From DASQYE01 sp036389315 (GTDB taxonomy: Bacteria > Acidobacteriota > Blastocatellia > Pyrinomonadales > Pyrinomonadaceae), in the NCBI GenBank assembly GCA_036389315.1, contig DASVQF010000032.1, forward strand, positions 1 to 64,000: a DNA stretch of 64,000 nt. The letters are read 5' to 3'. Below, in pieces: positions 1 through 9,471 of this stretch. Position numbers and translations under genes: made by a program. The notes beneath the pieces are model-generated. The model did no database searches and had not been told where the DNA came from. It saw only the letters and a list, made by a program, of their open reading frames with translations. Each line of letters starts with the position of its first letter. Positions within the stretch are counted from its first letter, which is position 1.

Positions 1-3000
1 CCACCACTGTCCCGATTACAGCCTCCGAGCCTCCGCTCATCCTCCGCAGCAGCACCGAGAAGGCCGAGAGCAACGTCATGTAAAGCGTTGCTCCCTCCCT
101 CAAGCTCTGCTCTCTCAAGGCATCCGTCAACTCGCGGCTCAGCTCCACCTCATAACTTGCTCCCTCGTAGCTTAAGACAGCCGAGCGAGGATGATCTGTC
201 GGCAGGTGCATGGGCTGCAAGTCGGAGAGTTGAGAGCGCCAGTAGCGTAGCTGTTCGTCAAGCAGTTCTGCTGTAAGCCACTGCCTTTGCCACTCCGCAT
301 AGTCCGGGTATTGCAGCTTCAACGGACTGAGAGGCGACTGCGCTCCTCTTCTGTATGCTTCGTAGGTGCTGGCTAACTCCCGCGCAAAGATTGTTAGAGA
401 CCAGCCGTCGCTGACGATGTGGTGCATGGTCACAAACAACAGGTGCTCGTCCCTCTCAATCTCTAAAAGGCTTGCGCGCAGGAGTGGCGCTCGCTGCAAG
501 TCAAAGGGCTTGCGCGCCTCTTCGGCCGCCATTCTTCGCCACGCCCGCTCCCTTTCCTCGCGCGGCAGAGCGGCGAGGCTCACGAAGCCCATCTCTATCT
601 TCAGCCCTTCTGTTATCGCCTGCACGGGCTCGCCCGCCTTGAGATGAAAGCTGGTGCGTAAGGATTCGTGGCGGCTGACTATCTCGTTGAGGCCGCGCAG
701 CAGTGCGCTTTGATCGAGTCGGCCGGCGAGGCGAATCACGGTCGCAATGTTGTAGGCGGAAGTGCCGGGCGTTAACTGTTCCAGAAACCATAATCGCTGC
801 TGGGCAAATGACAGGGGCAATAACTGTTCGCCCTGAGATTGGCGCGAGGCTCGGCGCGATCTTGGCCCAAGGGGGGGAATCCGCAGCCCACGCTCTTCCA
901 TCATCGAGTGCTTGATGCGGCGGGCGAGGTCTGCCAAAGAGCTTGACTCAAACAGGGCGCGAAGAGGAAGCTCGACGCCGAATACTTGGCGGATGCGCGC
1001 GAGCAGTTGCGTCGCGAGAAGAGAATGGCCTCCGAGCCCGAAGAAATTGTCGGAGGGGGAAACATTTCGCACCCCGAGCAGCTCGGAGCAGATCGTAATG
1101 AGCAGCTCTTCTTCCGTAGAGCGTGGCCCGAGGGCGCTTTCCAGAGCCTCGGCGCGGCGCGGCGCAATGTCGCGCAACGCCTGCCGATCAACTTTTCCGT
1201 TTGGCGTCAGCGGTAACTCGTCCGTGACCGTAAATGACGCCGGAATCATGAAGCCCGGCAAACTATTTTCTAGCCACTGTCGCAGCTCGCCGCCGGTCGG
1301 CCCCGGCCCATCCGGGACGAGATAGCCGGTCAATTGCTGGTCGCCGCGCTCATTGCGGGTTGCCATCACGACGGCCTCACGGATGGCCGGGTGTCTGCGC
1401 AGCGCCGCTTCGATCTCTTCGACCTCTATTCTGTAGCCGCGTATCTTTACCTGATAATCGCTGCGGCCGAGAAACTCCACGTTCCCGTCCGGCCAGTAGC
1501 GTCCGCGATCACCCGTCCTGTAGAGCCGCGCGCCGTCCTCTTTACCGAACGGGTCGGGGATAAATTTCTCCGCCGTAGAACGGGGCTGATTCCAGTATCC
1601 GAGGGCCAAGCCTTTCCCGCCGATGTATATCTCGCCCGCCACTCCTACGGGCACAGGCTCTTGATAACGATCCAGGATGTAGAGTTGCGAGTTGGCGATG
1701 GGGCGGCCGATGGCTACTCCGGGCACGGCGGCCGGGCGGCTCAGCTTATAAAAGGTCGCCCCGACGGTCGCTTCCGTGGGCCCATAGAGATTACTCAGCT
1801 CCACACCTTCCAGGCGTTGATAGAATCGTGCGACCAATTGCGCCTCAAGCGACTCTCCGCCGCAGGCCACCCGCCGCAGGCTTTGACACTCGGCGAGCCG
1901 CTCCTCTTCAAGGAGGAACTTCAGCATCGTCGGCACTACGTCTATCGCCGTCACCCGCTGCTTAATCATCAATTCGACGAGGTGCGCGATGTCGTGCTGT
2001 CTTCCCGGCTCGACAATCACCAGGCAAGCGCCGGACATGAGCGGGTGAAATATCTCGACCACGGACGCGTCGAAGCTGATCGAATACTTTTGCAAGACAC
2101 GGTCGCCGGTTGAGAGCGGGAACTCCTCGGCCATCCACTGTAGGTGATTGGAGATCGCGGCGTGCGAAACCAGCACTCCCTTGGGCCTGCCGGTTGAGCC
2201 CGAAGTGTAAATCAAGTAAGCGGGACTCTCGGCCGGGAGGGCTGGCCGGTTCTCGTCCCATGCCGCAGGGCAGTCAAGGGCTATCTCTTCAAGGTTGACA
2301 ATCCTGGGCGACAGGCCGGGCAGCTTCTCGCGCAAGCCCGTCTCGGTCAAGATCAGGTGGGCCTGCGCATCCTCTATGATGAATGACAATCGCTCGCGCG
2401 GGTTATCAGGATCGAGCGGGAGGTATGTACAGCCGGTTTTGAGTATCCCGAGCAAGCCTACAATCATCTCCATAGAGCGGCTCACACAGATTCCCACGCG
2501 CGCGCCCGCCCTGACGCCCAGACTGCTCAGATAATGTGAGAGCCGCCCGGCTCTCTCGTTCAACTCGCCGTAGCTCAGTTGCTCGTCGCCGTAGATGAGC
2601 GCCGCCGCGCGGGGCGTGGCCTTCGCCTGCCGCTCAAACAGCTCATGCAGCGCGCAGGCGCGATAATCCGCCGCCGTCTCATTCCACTCGACCAGCAGTT
2701 GCTCGCGCTCGGCCTTCGTCAGCAGCGCCAGAGTTGAAAGCGGCTGTTTCGGGTCGGCGGCGATAGCTTCCAGCAGGCTGCGGAAATGGCCGATCATTCG
2801 CTCGACTGTCGCCGCGTCGTATAAATCCGTGCTGTACTCGACCGCCCCGCCGATCCCTTCCGCTCTCAGGGCGAGGGCGAAGGTGAGGTCAAATTTCGCC
2901 GTCTCCGTGTCGGTTTCCAGCAGGTTGACGTTTAAGCCCGGAAGCTCTACGCGCGGGTCGGGCGCGCTTTGCAGGGCGAACATGACTTGAAAGAGGGGCT

Positions 3001-6000
3001 GGCGGCTCAGGTCTCGCGTCGGCTGTAGCTCCTCGACAAGCTTCTCAAAGGCTACGTCCTGATGCGCGTGTGCATCCAGAGCCAGTTCGCGCACCTCGTC
3101 GAGCAGTTCCGCGAAGCCTTGCGCGCCCGACATCTTCAAGGGCAGGGCCAGGGTGTTGACGAAGCAGCCGATCAGCGACTCGACTTCGCGGCGGTTGCGA
3201 TTGGCGTAAGGCGTCCCGACGACGATCTCTGCCTGGCCAGTGTAGCGATAGAGGAGAGCTGCGAAGGCTGACAGCAAGAGCATGAACGGGGTCACGCCTT
3301 CTCTGTGCCCAAGTCCCCGCAGCTTGAGGCTCAGGTCTGCCGCCAGCTCAAAAGAGGCGCTCCGTCCCCTGTGTGTCTGGATTGGCGGGCGCGGTCTGTC
3401 CGTCGGCAGCTCAAGCACCAGGGGCGCGCCAGCCAACTGCTGCTTCCAGTAAGAGAGCTGCCGCTCCAACGTTTCGCCTTGCAGCCACTCCCGCTGCCAC
3501 ACGGCATAATCCGCATACTGAACCGGCAACTCCTCAAGCGGCGACTCCCGGCCCGCCGCGTAAGCCGTGTAGAGCGTAGCCAGCTCGCGCATCAATATCC
3601 GGATTGACCACTCGTCGCAGACAATGTGGTGCATCGTCAAGAGCAGCCAGTGTTCCTGCTCGCCGAGCTGCAAGAGGGTCAGGCGCACGAGCGGCCCGTG
3701 GGCCAGGTCAAACGGCTCCCGGGCTTCCCTGATGCTCAAAGCCCGCGCGCGCAGCTCTCTCGCTTCAGGCTCTTCTATGTCGCACAAGCTCATCTTGACG
3801 AGCGGAATGTCCGGCTCCGGCGCGATCACCTGGCGCGGCTCTTCGTCTACGAACCGGAATGTCGTCCGCAATACTTCATGGCGGCGGACGATCTCTCGCA
3901 AGCTGCGCGCGAGGACATCCCCTTGCAGATAACCCTTCAGTCGCAGCACGGCCGGCATGTTGTAGAAGGCGCTGTCACGCTCCAATTGATTGAGGAACCA
4001 GAGCCGCTGCTGGGCGAAGGAGAGCGGCAAGGGCTTCTCCCTCTCTGCCCTTGAGATGGGGAGAAAGTCCGCGACGGGCGTCAAGTGTTCCGCCATAGCT
4101 ATCTTGCGGGAGAGCCCAGAGACGGTGGGCTCCTCGAAGAGTGCGCGCAAGGGCAGTTCCAGATGAAAGAGGTGGCGAAGGCGCGAGATGACCTGGACGG
4201 CGAGCAAGCTGTGGCCTCCAAGCTCGAAGAAGTTGGCATCACTGCCGACGCGCGACAGCCCGAGCAGCTCTGACCAGATGCCTGCGACTATCTCCTCGAT
4301 GGGAGTGCGCGCCGCCACCGCCGTCTCCTGCTCGAAGCCGGATTCTTCGGGCGCGGGCAATGCTCTGCGGTCTAGCTTTCCATTCGGCGTGAGGGGCAGG
4401 GCCTCTAATTGGACGAACGCAGAGGGGAGCATATAGTCGGGCACTCGCTCCTTCAAAGAGAGGCGCAGCTCTGCGGCCGAGGGGCCTCGTCCATCTGCGC
4501 CGACGACGTAAGCGACGAGCCGTTTATCTCCGCCCGCGTCCTCTCTGAGCGCGACGACACATTCTTTGACTCCCTCTTCTTCCAGCAGTATTGACTCGAC
4601 CTCTCCCGGCTCTATCCTGTAACCCCTGACCTTCACCTGTTCGTCCTTGCGCCCGACGTACTCTATCTCTCCGTCTGCTCTATACCTGGCGACATCTCCG
4701 GTGCGGTACAGTCTCTCGCCTCCTCTGCTGCCGAAAGGGTGCGGCACAAAGCTGGCGGCCGTCTGCTCCGGCCTGCCCACGTAGCAGCGGGCCAACCCTG
4801 CGCCCCCGACGTAGATCTCGCCGCAGACTCCGACGGCCACTACCTGCTGCTCTTCGTCCAGTATGTACAGTTCCGTGTTGGCTATGGCCCTGCCTATCGC
4901 AGGCTCTCTTTGAGAGCCCCTCTCGACTCTGGCCCGCGTCGTGTAGGTGGTGTATTCCGTGGGCCCATACAGGTTGTTCACCTCTTCGACCTGCGTCGAG
5001 CTGTAGATTTCATCCACCAGGCTGCGCCGCAAAGGTTCGCCCGCCAGATTCATCACTCTCACACTTTGCGGGACGGCTTTGAGCCTTAAGAGAGCCGAGG
5101 CCGCAGACGGGACGGTGTTGATTAAGCGCACGGACTCTCCGCCCGCCAGGCGGCCGAGATCGAGAGCATTCTCCGCCATCAAGACTTGCCCGCCGCAAGC
5201 GAGGGGCGCGAATATCTCGAAGACCGAGAGATCAAAGCAGATGGAGGTGGAGGCCAGCACCGCCGAGAGAGTTTCGGCCGTGAACTCCTCTATGGCCCAT
5301 TGCACGAAGTTGACGCTGCTTTTGTGCTCTATCGCAACTCCCTTCGGCCTGCCCGTCGAACCCGACGTATAGATCACATAAGCCAGATTCTCACGACCGG
5401 CCCGGCTCTGCGGATTCTCGTCGTCGAGACCGGCCAGCTCATTCCACATCCGATCCGGCGAGATGAGGGGAACGGCGACTTCGTCCAACACCCGCGCGAA
5501 CTCCGCTTCGGCCAGGACAAGCTCGGCCCCGGAGTCTTCAATCATCAGCCGCAGGCGGTCTCTCGGATAGCTCGGGTCTAAGGGGACATAAGCCGCTCCC
5601 GCTTTGAGGACGGCCAGGAGGCAGACGACCATCTCCACCGTGCGCTTCCATATGACGGCGACCGGGGATTCGGCCCCCAGGCCCAGGGCGCGCAGGTGTT
5701 GAGCCAGTTGATTGGAGCGGCGATTCAACTCGCCATAGCTGAGCGATTGCTCCCCGTCACGCACAGCCACCCGCGAAGGGGTGAGCCGCGCTTGAGCTTC
5801 AAAAGTGTGGTGCAGGCACTCAATCGCCGGATAGAGGCGAAGCGTCTGGTTCCAATCAAAGAGAAGCTGCCGCTGTTCCTCGGCCGAGAGGAACTGAAGC
5901 CGAGAGACGGGAAGCCCTGGGTCACGGGCTATCTGTTCGAGCAGCAGAGTGAAGTGCCGGGCCATGCGCTCGACGGTCGCCGCCTCATACAACTCCGTGC

Positions 6001-9000
6001 TGTATTCCAGAGAGGCCGCCAATCCGCCCTCGACTTCGGCCATCATCAGGGTGAGATCAAACTGTGCGGCGCGGCCCTGGAGCGCAACCGATTCGAGAGG
6101 CAGGCCGCCGAGGCTGTGGCGCGCGCCCGCTTCGCCGAGCGCGAAAGATGCTAAGCCATCGTCGCCCGGCAGGTGAGCCTTCTGCAAGACGAACATGACC
6201 TGGAAGAGGGTGTTGCGGCTCGGGTCACGCTCGACCTGAAGGCGCTGAACCAGCAGCGCGAAGGGGTAATCAATATGCTCGAAAGCTTCGAGCACGACCT
6301 GACGCACATGGCCCAGCAGCTCTTTGAAAGTCGGATTGCCGGACAGCCTGGCCCTCATCACCACAGGGTTTACGAAGTAGCCCACCAGAGCCGACAATGC
6401 TGCCCAGCCTCTTCCGGCCGTAGGCGTGCCGACGACTATATCTTCCTGCCCGCTGTAGCGATGGAGCAGCAGCTTGAAGGCCGCGAGCAGGAGCATGTAA
6501 AGCGTCGCCCCCTGCGCGCGGCCGATCATCTTCAGCTCAGCCGTCAGGGCCTCGCTCAACCTGAAACTGAGCGATGCGCCCTCGTAGCTTTGCGCTCGCG
6601 GGCGGGGCCGGTCTACGGGCAAGTTCAGCCACGAGACATCCTTCAATTGCTCCTGCCAGTATGACCAATCCTTCTCGCCCGCTGCGCCGTTCAGCATCTC
6701 TTTTTGCCACCGGACGTAGTCCGTGTATTGCAAAGAGAGCGGAGGAAGGCTCGCGGGCCGGCGCTCCTTTTCCGCGCGGTAGAGGATTCCCAGCTCATGA
6801 GCGAGCAGGGTCAGCGACCAGAAATCCGCGACGATATGATGTACGACGAGGAGCAGGAAGTGATCGCTGGGCCCGCGCGTGAAGATATGGACGCGCAGCA
6901 GCGGCCCGTGCTCAAGGTCGAAGGGGCGATGAGCTTCCCAGACCAAACGCTCGTCGAGAAAGCTTGCGTCCCAGGACGCGCCATCTTCTTCCTGAAAGCA
7001 AACCTCCATGTACTCGTGAATCCGCTGAAAGGGTTCGCCGCGCGGAGCGTGGAAAGTTGTCCGCAGCGAAGCATGACGATCAACCAGGGTTTGAAAGGAG
7101 CGGCGCAGGGCTTCCGAGTCCAGCTCCGCCTCGATGCGGACGGCGCGCGCGATATTGTAGGCGCTGCTCTGCGGCTCAAGTTGATGCAGGAACCAGAGCG
7201 CCTGCTGGCCGTAGGAGAGCGGGTGTTCGGCCTCTCTCTCCTGCGCTGCGATAAGTGCGCGCCGGGGAGCGTTGCCCGCGCTCACCGCTTGACTGAAGAG
7301 ATATGCTGCGAGGCTCTCGATGCTCCAACTCTGAAGAATCGCGGCGACCGGCAGGTTGACGCCGAAAGCTGCCTCTATGCTCTGCGTCAGCTCGACTGCC
7401 GTCAGTGAGTCCAGACCGTAGTGGGTGATGGGCTCGTCCGACTCTATGTGCGAAGGGGCAAGCTTCAACCTAGCGGCCAGCTCAGACCGGAGCCACTCTT
7501 CGACCTCGCCCGTGCTCTCAAGGGCAGGTGCGGGCGGGGCGGCGCTGTCGGTCGTTTCGGGCTCCGCGATAAAGGGTCTGCGCCACTCGGCCACGACATC
7601 CAGCGTTGTCTGGATGAATCCGGCGCGACAAGCGTGACGTTGAATCTTGCCGCTCGAAGTCTTCGGAATCGTGCCGGGCCTGACGAGCACGACGGCGAAA
7701 GCCTGAAGCTCGTGTTCGAGGGCGAGCGCGTGTTGAATGGCTCCGATGAGGGCGTCAAAATCAGGCTTCTGCCGCACCTCCACTTCCTGCACGATGACGA
7801 GCTGTTCTTCACCGGCAACCTCTATGGAGAAGGCAGCGCCGCACCCGCGTCGCAGAGCGGGGTGGCATTGCTCCACGCTCAGCTCAATGTCCTGCGGGTA
7901 ATGGTTAAGACCCCGGATGATGATGAGGTCTTTGAAGCGGCCGGTGACGAAAAGCTCTCCGTCGTCGAGGAATCCGAGGTCTCCGGTGCGTAGATAAAAG
8001 CCCTCTTTCTGTCCCGCGAGGCGCGCTCTGAAGGTCGCCTCGGTCTCCTCCGGACGATTCCAGTAGCCTTGCGCGACGCTGGGCCCAGAGACCCAAATCT
8101 CTCCCACTTCGCCGGGCGGACACTCGGTCAGCGACTCTGTGTTGACGATGATGACCTGCTGGCCTTCGAGCGTGCGGCCGCAGCCGATCATGGCCCGCAC
8201 ATCCACGCTACCAGCGCCCGCTTCGACCACCAGATTCTTTTCCAGCGCCCCGGCTTCAATCACCTTGACCAGAGGCGCAGACGCAGGCCGGCTGCCAGTG
8301 ACCATCAGCGTAGCTTCCGCGAGCCCGTAGCAGGGATAAAAGGTCGAGGGACGAAAACCGCACGGGGCAAAGCTCTCTGTGAAGCGCTCAAGCGTGTCGC
8401 GCCGGATGGGCTCGGCCCCGTTAAAGGCCACCTTCCAACTACTCAGGTCGAGCGTCGCACGCTGTTCAGGCGTGATCTTGCGCGTGCAGAGGTCGTAAGC
8501 GAAATTCGGGCCGCCGCTCGTCGTCGCTCGATACTTGGAGATGGCCTTGAGCCATCGCAGCGGTCTTTGCAGAAATGAGGCCGGGGACATCCCCGTGACG
8601 GGGAACCCGCCGTAGAGCGGTTGCAGAATCCCCGCCATGAATCCCATGTCATGAAAGGTCGGCAGCCATGAAACATACCTGTCGGCGGGCGTGTGGCCGC
8701 ACGCTTTGTAGATGAGGGCCGCGTTGTGCAACAGGTTGGCGTGCGTCAGCATGACGCCTTTGGGAGCGCCCGTCGAGCCCGAGGTGTACTGGAAAAAGGC
8801 CAGGTCTTCGCCCGAGATGGCAGGCTCTTGCCAATCCTTCTCCGAACCGGCCTCAAGCTTATCGGTCGCCAGCCATCGCAGCGGCTCCAAATAGGGGTTC
8901 TGCGAGAAGAGCGGTACTATCCTTGAGAGTAAAGCGCCTGTGGTGAGGGCCACCCCGGCTTTCGCATCCGAGACGATGGCCTGAAGCCTGAGCAGCGAGC

Positions 9001-9310
9001 GGTTACGCTTCGGCGGATAAGCCGGGACGGCTATGGCTCCCGCGTAGAGGCAGCCGAAGAAGGCTGCGATGTAGTCGAGCCCCGGCGGATAAAGCAACAA
9101 CACGCGGTCGCCGTTTGCGACTATGGATTGCAGCCAGGCGGCGATGGCGCGCGCTCGGGCGTCCAACTCCTCATAGGTCAATCGCGCCTCTTCCGATTCG
9201 TCGTCGAGCAGGAAAGTGTAGGCTTCCTGCTGCGCCTGACACAGTGCTCTGTGGCGAAGCAGCTCGATCAAAGTAGAGGGTTGACGATTTGTCACCGAAT
9301 GGGCGCTCAT
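1..9310 (-). CDS. Non-ribosomal peptide synthetase with fatty acyl-AMP ligase loading module (3' end outside window)
   Basis: Starts at ATG 9310 and stays in one frame to the window edge (about 3,103 codons, no stop seen); three distant motifs were checked to be in frame. Domain order by residue: fatty acyl-AMP ligase about 1-580 (FQYTSGSTGAPKG near 172, SWLPTFHDMG, PAYPPKRNRS, typical of FAAL), ACP with GLDSL near 627, C1 (HHIVADF at 824), A1 (YTSGSTGRPKG near 1313), PCP1 (LGGHSLL near 1697), C2 (HHIVCDE at 1894), A2 (TSGSTG near 2368), PCP2 (LGGHSLL near 2761), C3 (HHIVSDG at 2963) cut by the edge. The loading module should activate a fatty acid, so the product is a lipopeptide. Specificity codes read by eye: A1 DLFNNALTYK, which I associate with Ala; A2 DAVDAGLVGK, not assigned. 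C1 and C2 replace the last Gly of HHxxxDG by Phe and Glu but keep the catalytic His. No epimerisation domain is visible. Confidence 0.95.
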   Translation of the reverse strand, partial: MSAHSVTNRQPSTLIELLRHRALCQAQQEAYTFLLDDESEEARLTYEELDARARAIAAWLQSIVANGDRVLLLYPPGLDYIAAFFGCLYAGAIAVPAYPPKRNRSLLRLQAIVSDAKAGVALTTGALLSRIVPLFSQNPYLEPLRWLATDKLEAGSEKDWQEPAISGEDLAFFQYTSGSTGAPKGVMLTHANLLHNAALIYKACGHTPADRYVSWLPTFHDMGFMAGILQPLYGGFPVTGMSPASFLQRPLRWLKAISKYRATTSGGPNFAYDLCTRKITPEQRATLDLSSWKVAFNGAEPIRRDTLERFTESFAPCGFRPSTFYPCYGLAEATLMVTGSRPASAPLVKVIEAGALEKNLVVEAGAGSVDVRAMIGCGRTLEGQQVIIVNTESLTECPPGEVGEIWVSGPSVAQGYWNRPEETEATFRARLAGQKEGFYLRTGDLGFLDDGELFVTGRFKDLIIIRGLNHYPQDIELSVEQCHPALRRGCGAAFSIEVAGEEQLVIVQEVEVRQKPDFDALIGAIQHALALEHELQAFAVVLVRPGTIPKTSSGKIQRHACRAGFIQTTLDVVAEWRRPFIAEPETTDSAAPPAPALESTGEVEEWLRSELAARLKLAPSHIESDEPITHYGLDSLTAVELTQSIEAAFGVNLPVAAILQSWSIESLAAYLFSQAVSAGNAPRRALIAAQEREAEHPLSYGQQALWFLHQLEPQSSAYNIARAVRIEAELDSEALRRSFQTLVDRHASLRTTFHAPRGEPFQRIHEYMEVCFQEEDGASWDASFLDERLVWEAHRPFDLEHGPLLRVHIFTRGPSDHFLLLVVHHIVADFWSLTLLAHELGILYRAEKERRPASLPPLSLQYTDYVRWQKEMLNGAAGEKDWSYWQEQLKDVSWLNLPVDRPRPRAQSYEGASLSFRLSEALTAELKMIGRAQGATLYMLLLAAFKLLLHRYSGQEDIVVGTPTAGRGWAALSALVGYFVNPVVMRARLSGNPTFKELLGHVRQVVLEAFEHIDYPFALLVQRLQVERDPSRNTLFQVMFVLQKAHLPGDDGLASFALGEAGARHSLGGLPLESVALQGRAAQFDLTLMMAEVEGGLAASLEYSTELYEAATVERMARHFTLLLEQIARDPGLPVSRLQFLSAEEQRQLLFDWNQTLRLYPAIECLHHTFEAQARLTPSRVAVRDGEQSLSYGELNRRSNQLAQHLRALGLGAESPVAVIWKRTVEMVVCLLAVLKAGAAYVPLDPSYPRDRLRLMIEDSGAELVLAEAEFARVLDEVAVPLISPDRMWNELAGLDDENPQSRAGRENLAYVIYTSGSTGRPKGVAIEHKSSVNFVQWAIEEFTAETLSAVLASTSICFDLSVFEIFAPLACGGQVLMAENALDLGRLAGGESVRLINTVPSAASALLRLKAVPQSVRVMNLAGEPLRRSLVDEIYSSTQVEEVNNLYGPTEYTTYTTRARVERGSQREPAIGRAIANTELYILDEEQQVVAVGVCGEIYVGGAGLARCYVGRPEQTAASFVPHPFGSRGGERLYRTGDVARYRADGEIEYVGRKDEQVKVRGYRIEPGEVESILLEEEGVKECVVALREDAGGDKRLVAYVVGADGRGPSAAELRLSLKERVPDYMLPSAFVQLEALPLTPNGKLDRRALPAPEESGFEQETAVAARTPIEEIVAGIWSELLGLSRVGSDANFFELGGHSLLAVQVISRLRHLFHLELPLRALFEEPTVSGLSRKIAMAEHLTPVADFLPISRAEREKPLPLSFAQQRLWFLNQLERDSAFYNMPAVLRLKGYLQGDVLARSLREIVRRHEVLRTTFRFVDEEPRQVIAPEPDIPLVKMSLCDIEEPEARELRARALSIREAREPFDLAHGPLVRLTLLQLGEQEHWLLLTMHHIVCDEWSIRILMRELATLYTAYAAGRESPLEELPVQYADYAVWQREWLQGETLERQLSYWKQQLAGAPLVLELPTDRPRPPIQTHRGRSASFELAADLSLKLRGLGHREGVTPFMLLLSAFAALLYRYTGQAEIVVGTPYANRNRREVESLIGCFVNTLALPLKMSGAQGFAELLDEVRELALDAHAHQDVAFEKLVEELQPTRDLSRQPLFQVMFALQSAPDPRVELPGLNVNLLETDTETAKFDLTFALALRAEGIGGAVEYSTDLYDAATVERMIGHFRSLLEAIAADPKQPLSTLALLTKAEREQLLVEWNETAADYRACALHELFERQAKATPRAAALIYGDEQLSYGELNERAGRLSHYLSSLGVRAGARVGICVSRSMEMIVGLLGILKTGCTYLPLDPDNPRERLSFIIEDAQAHLILTETGLREKLPGLSPRIVNLEEIALDCPAAWDENRPALPAESPAYLIYTSGSTGRPKGVLVSHAAISNHLQWMAEEFPLSTGDRVLQKYSISFDASVVEIFHPLMSGACLVIVEPGRQHDIAHLVELMIKQRVTAIDVVPTMLKFLLEEERLAECQSLRRVACGGESLEAQLVARFYQRLEGVELSNLYGPTEATVGATFYKLSRPAAVPGVAIGRPIANSQLYILDRYQEPVPVGVAGEIYIGGKGLALGYWNQPRSTAEKFIPDPFGKEDGARLYRTGDRGRYWPDGNVEFLGRSDYQVKIRGYRIEVEEIEAALRRHPAIREAVVMATRNERGDQQLTGYLVPDGPGPTGGELRQWLENSLPGFMIPASFTVTDELPLTPNGKVDRQALRDIAPRRAEALESALGPRSTEEELLITICSELLGVRNVSPSDNFFGLGGHSLLATQLLARIRQVFGVELPLRALFESSSLADLARRIKHSMMEERGLRIPPLGPRSRRASRQSQGEQLLPLSFAQQRLWFLEQLTPGTSAYNIATVIRLAGRLDQSALLRGLNEIVSRHESLRTSFHLKAGEPVQAITEGLKIEMGFVSLAALPREERERAWRRMAAEEARKPFDLQRAPLLRASLLEIERDEHLLFVTMHHIVSDGWSLTIFARELASTYEAYRRGAQSPLSPLKLQYPDYAEWQRQWLTAELLDEQLRYWRSQLSDLQPMHLPTDHPRSAVLSYEGASYEVELSRELTDALREQSLREGATLYMTLLSAFSVLLRRMSGGSEAVIGTVV

Positions 9311-9471
9311 CCGACTTCCTAACAGCGGTCTGAGTTTAGATACAGGCCGGGGAGGACGCTCGTAGCGGGTTACAAATATCGTTATACCATAACCCGAAAG
9401 CTTTGCATAACATTTATTCCGGTCTGTTATTCTTGAGTGAGCCGCCAATTTTTAGGATAGACTTGTAGGCC
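9311..9471. promoter_or_regulatory. Divergent promoter region with nested inverted repeats
   Basis: This 161-bp spacer separates the two divergently transcribed halves of the lipopeptide cluster and is clearly AT-richer than the genes. It holds a nested palindrome: outer arms GGGTTA (9367-9372) and TAACCC (9390-9395), inner arms GTTAT (9381-9385) and ATAAC (9389-9393). A weak sigma-70-like pair for the rightward genes is TTGCAT (9403-9408) and TATTCT (9428-9433) with a 19-bp spacer. The palindrome could be an operator controlling both directions. That is inference; no regulator gene for it lies in the window. Confidence 0.45.

Noticed and set aside
1..9300. Many plus-strand open frames across the left NRPS (for example 1334-2113, 5186-5581, 6704-7408, 7421-7993)
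   Set aside because: They are antisense shadows of a high-GC gene; the minus-strand frame is continuous and carries FAAL, C, A and PCP motifs in register.
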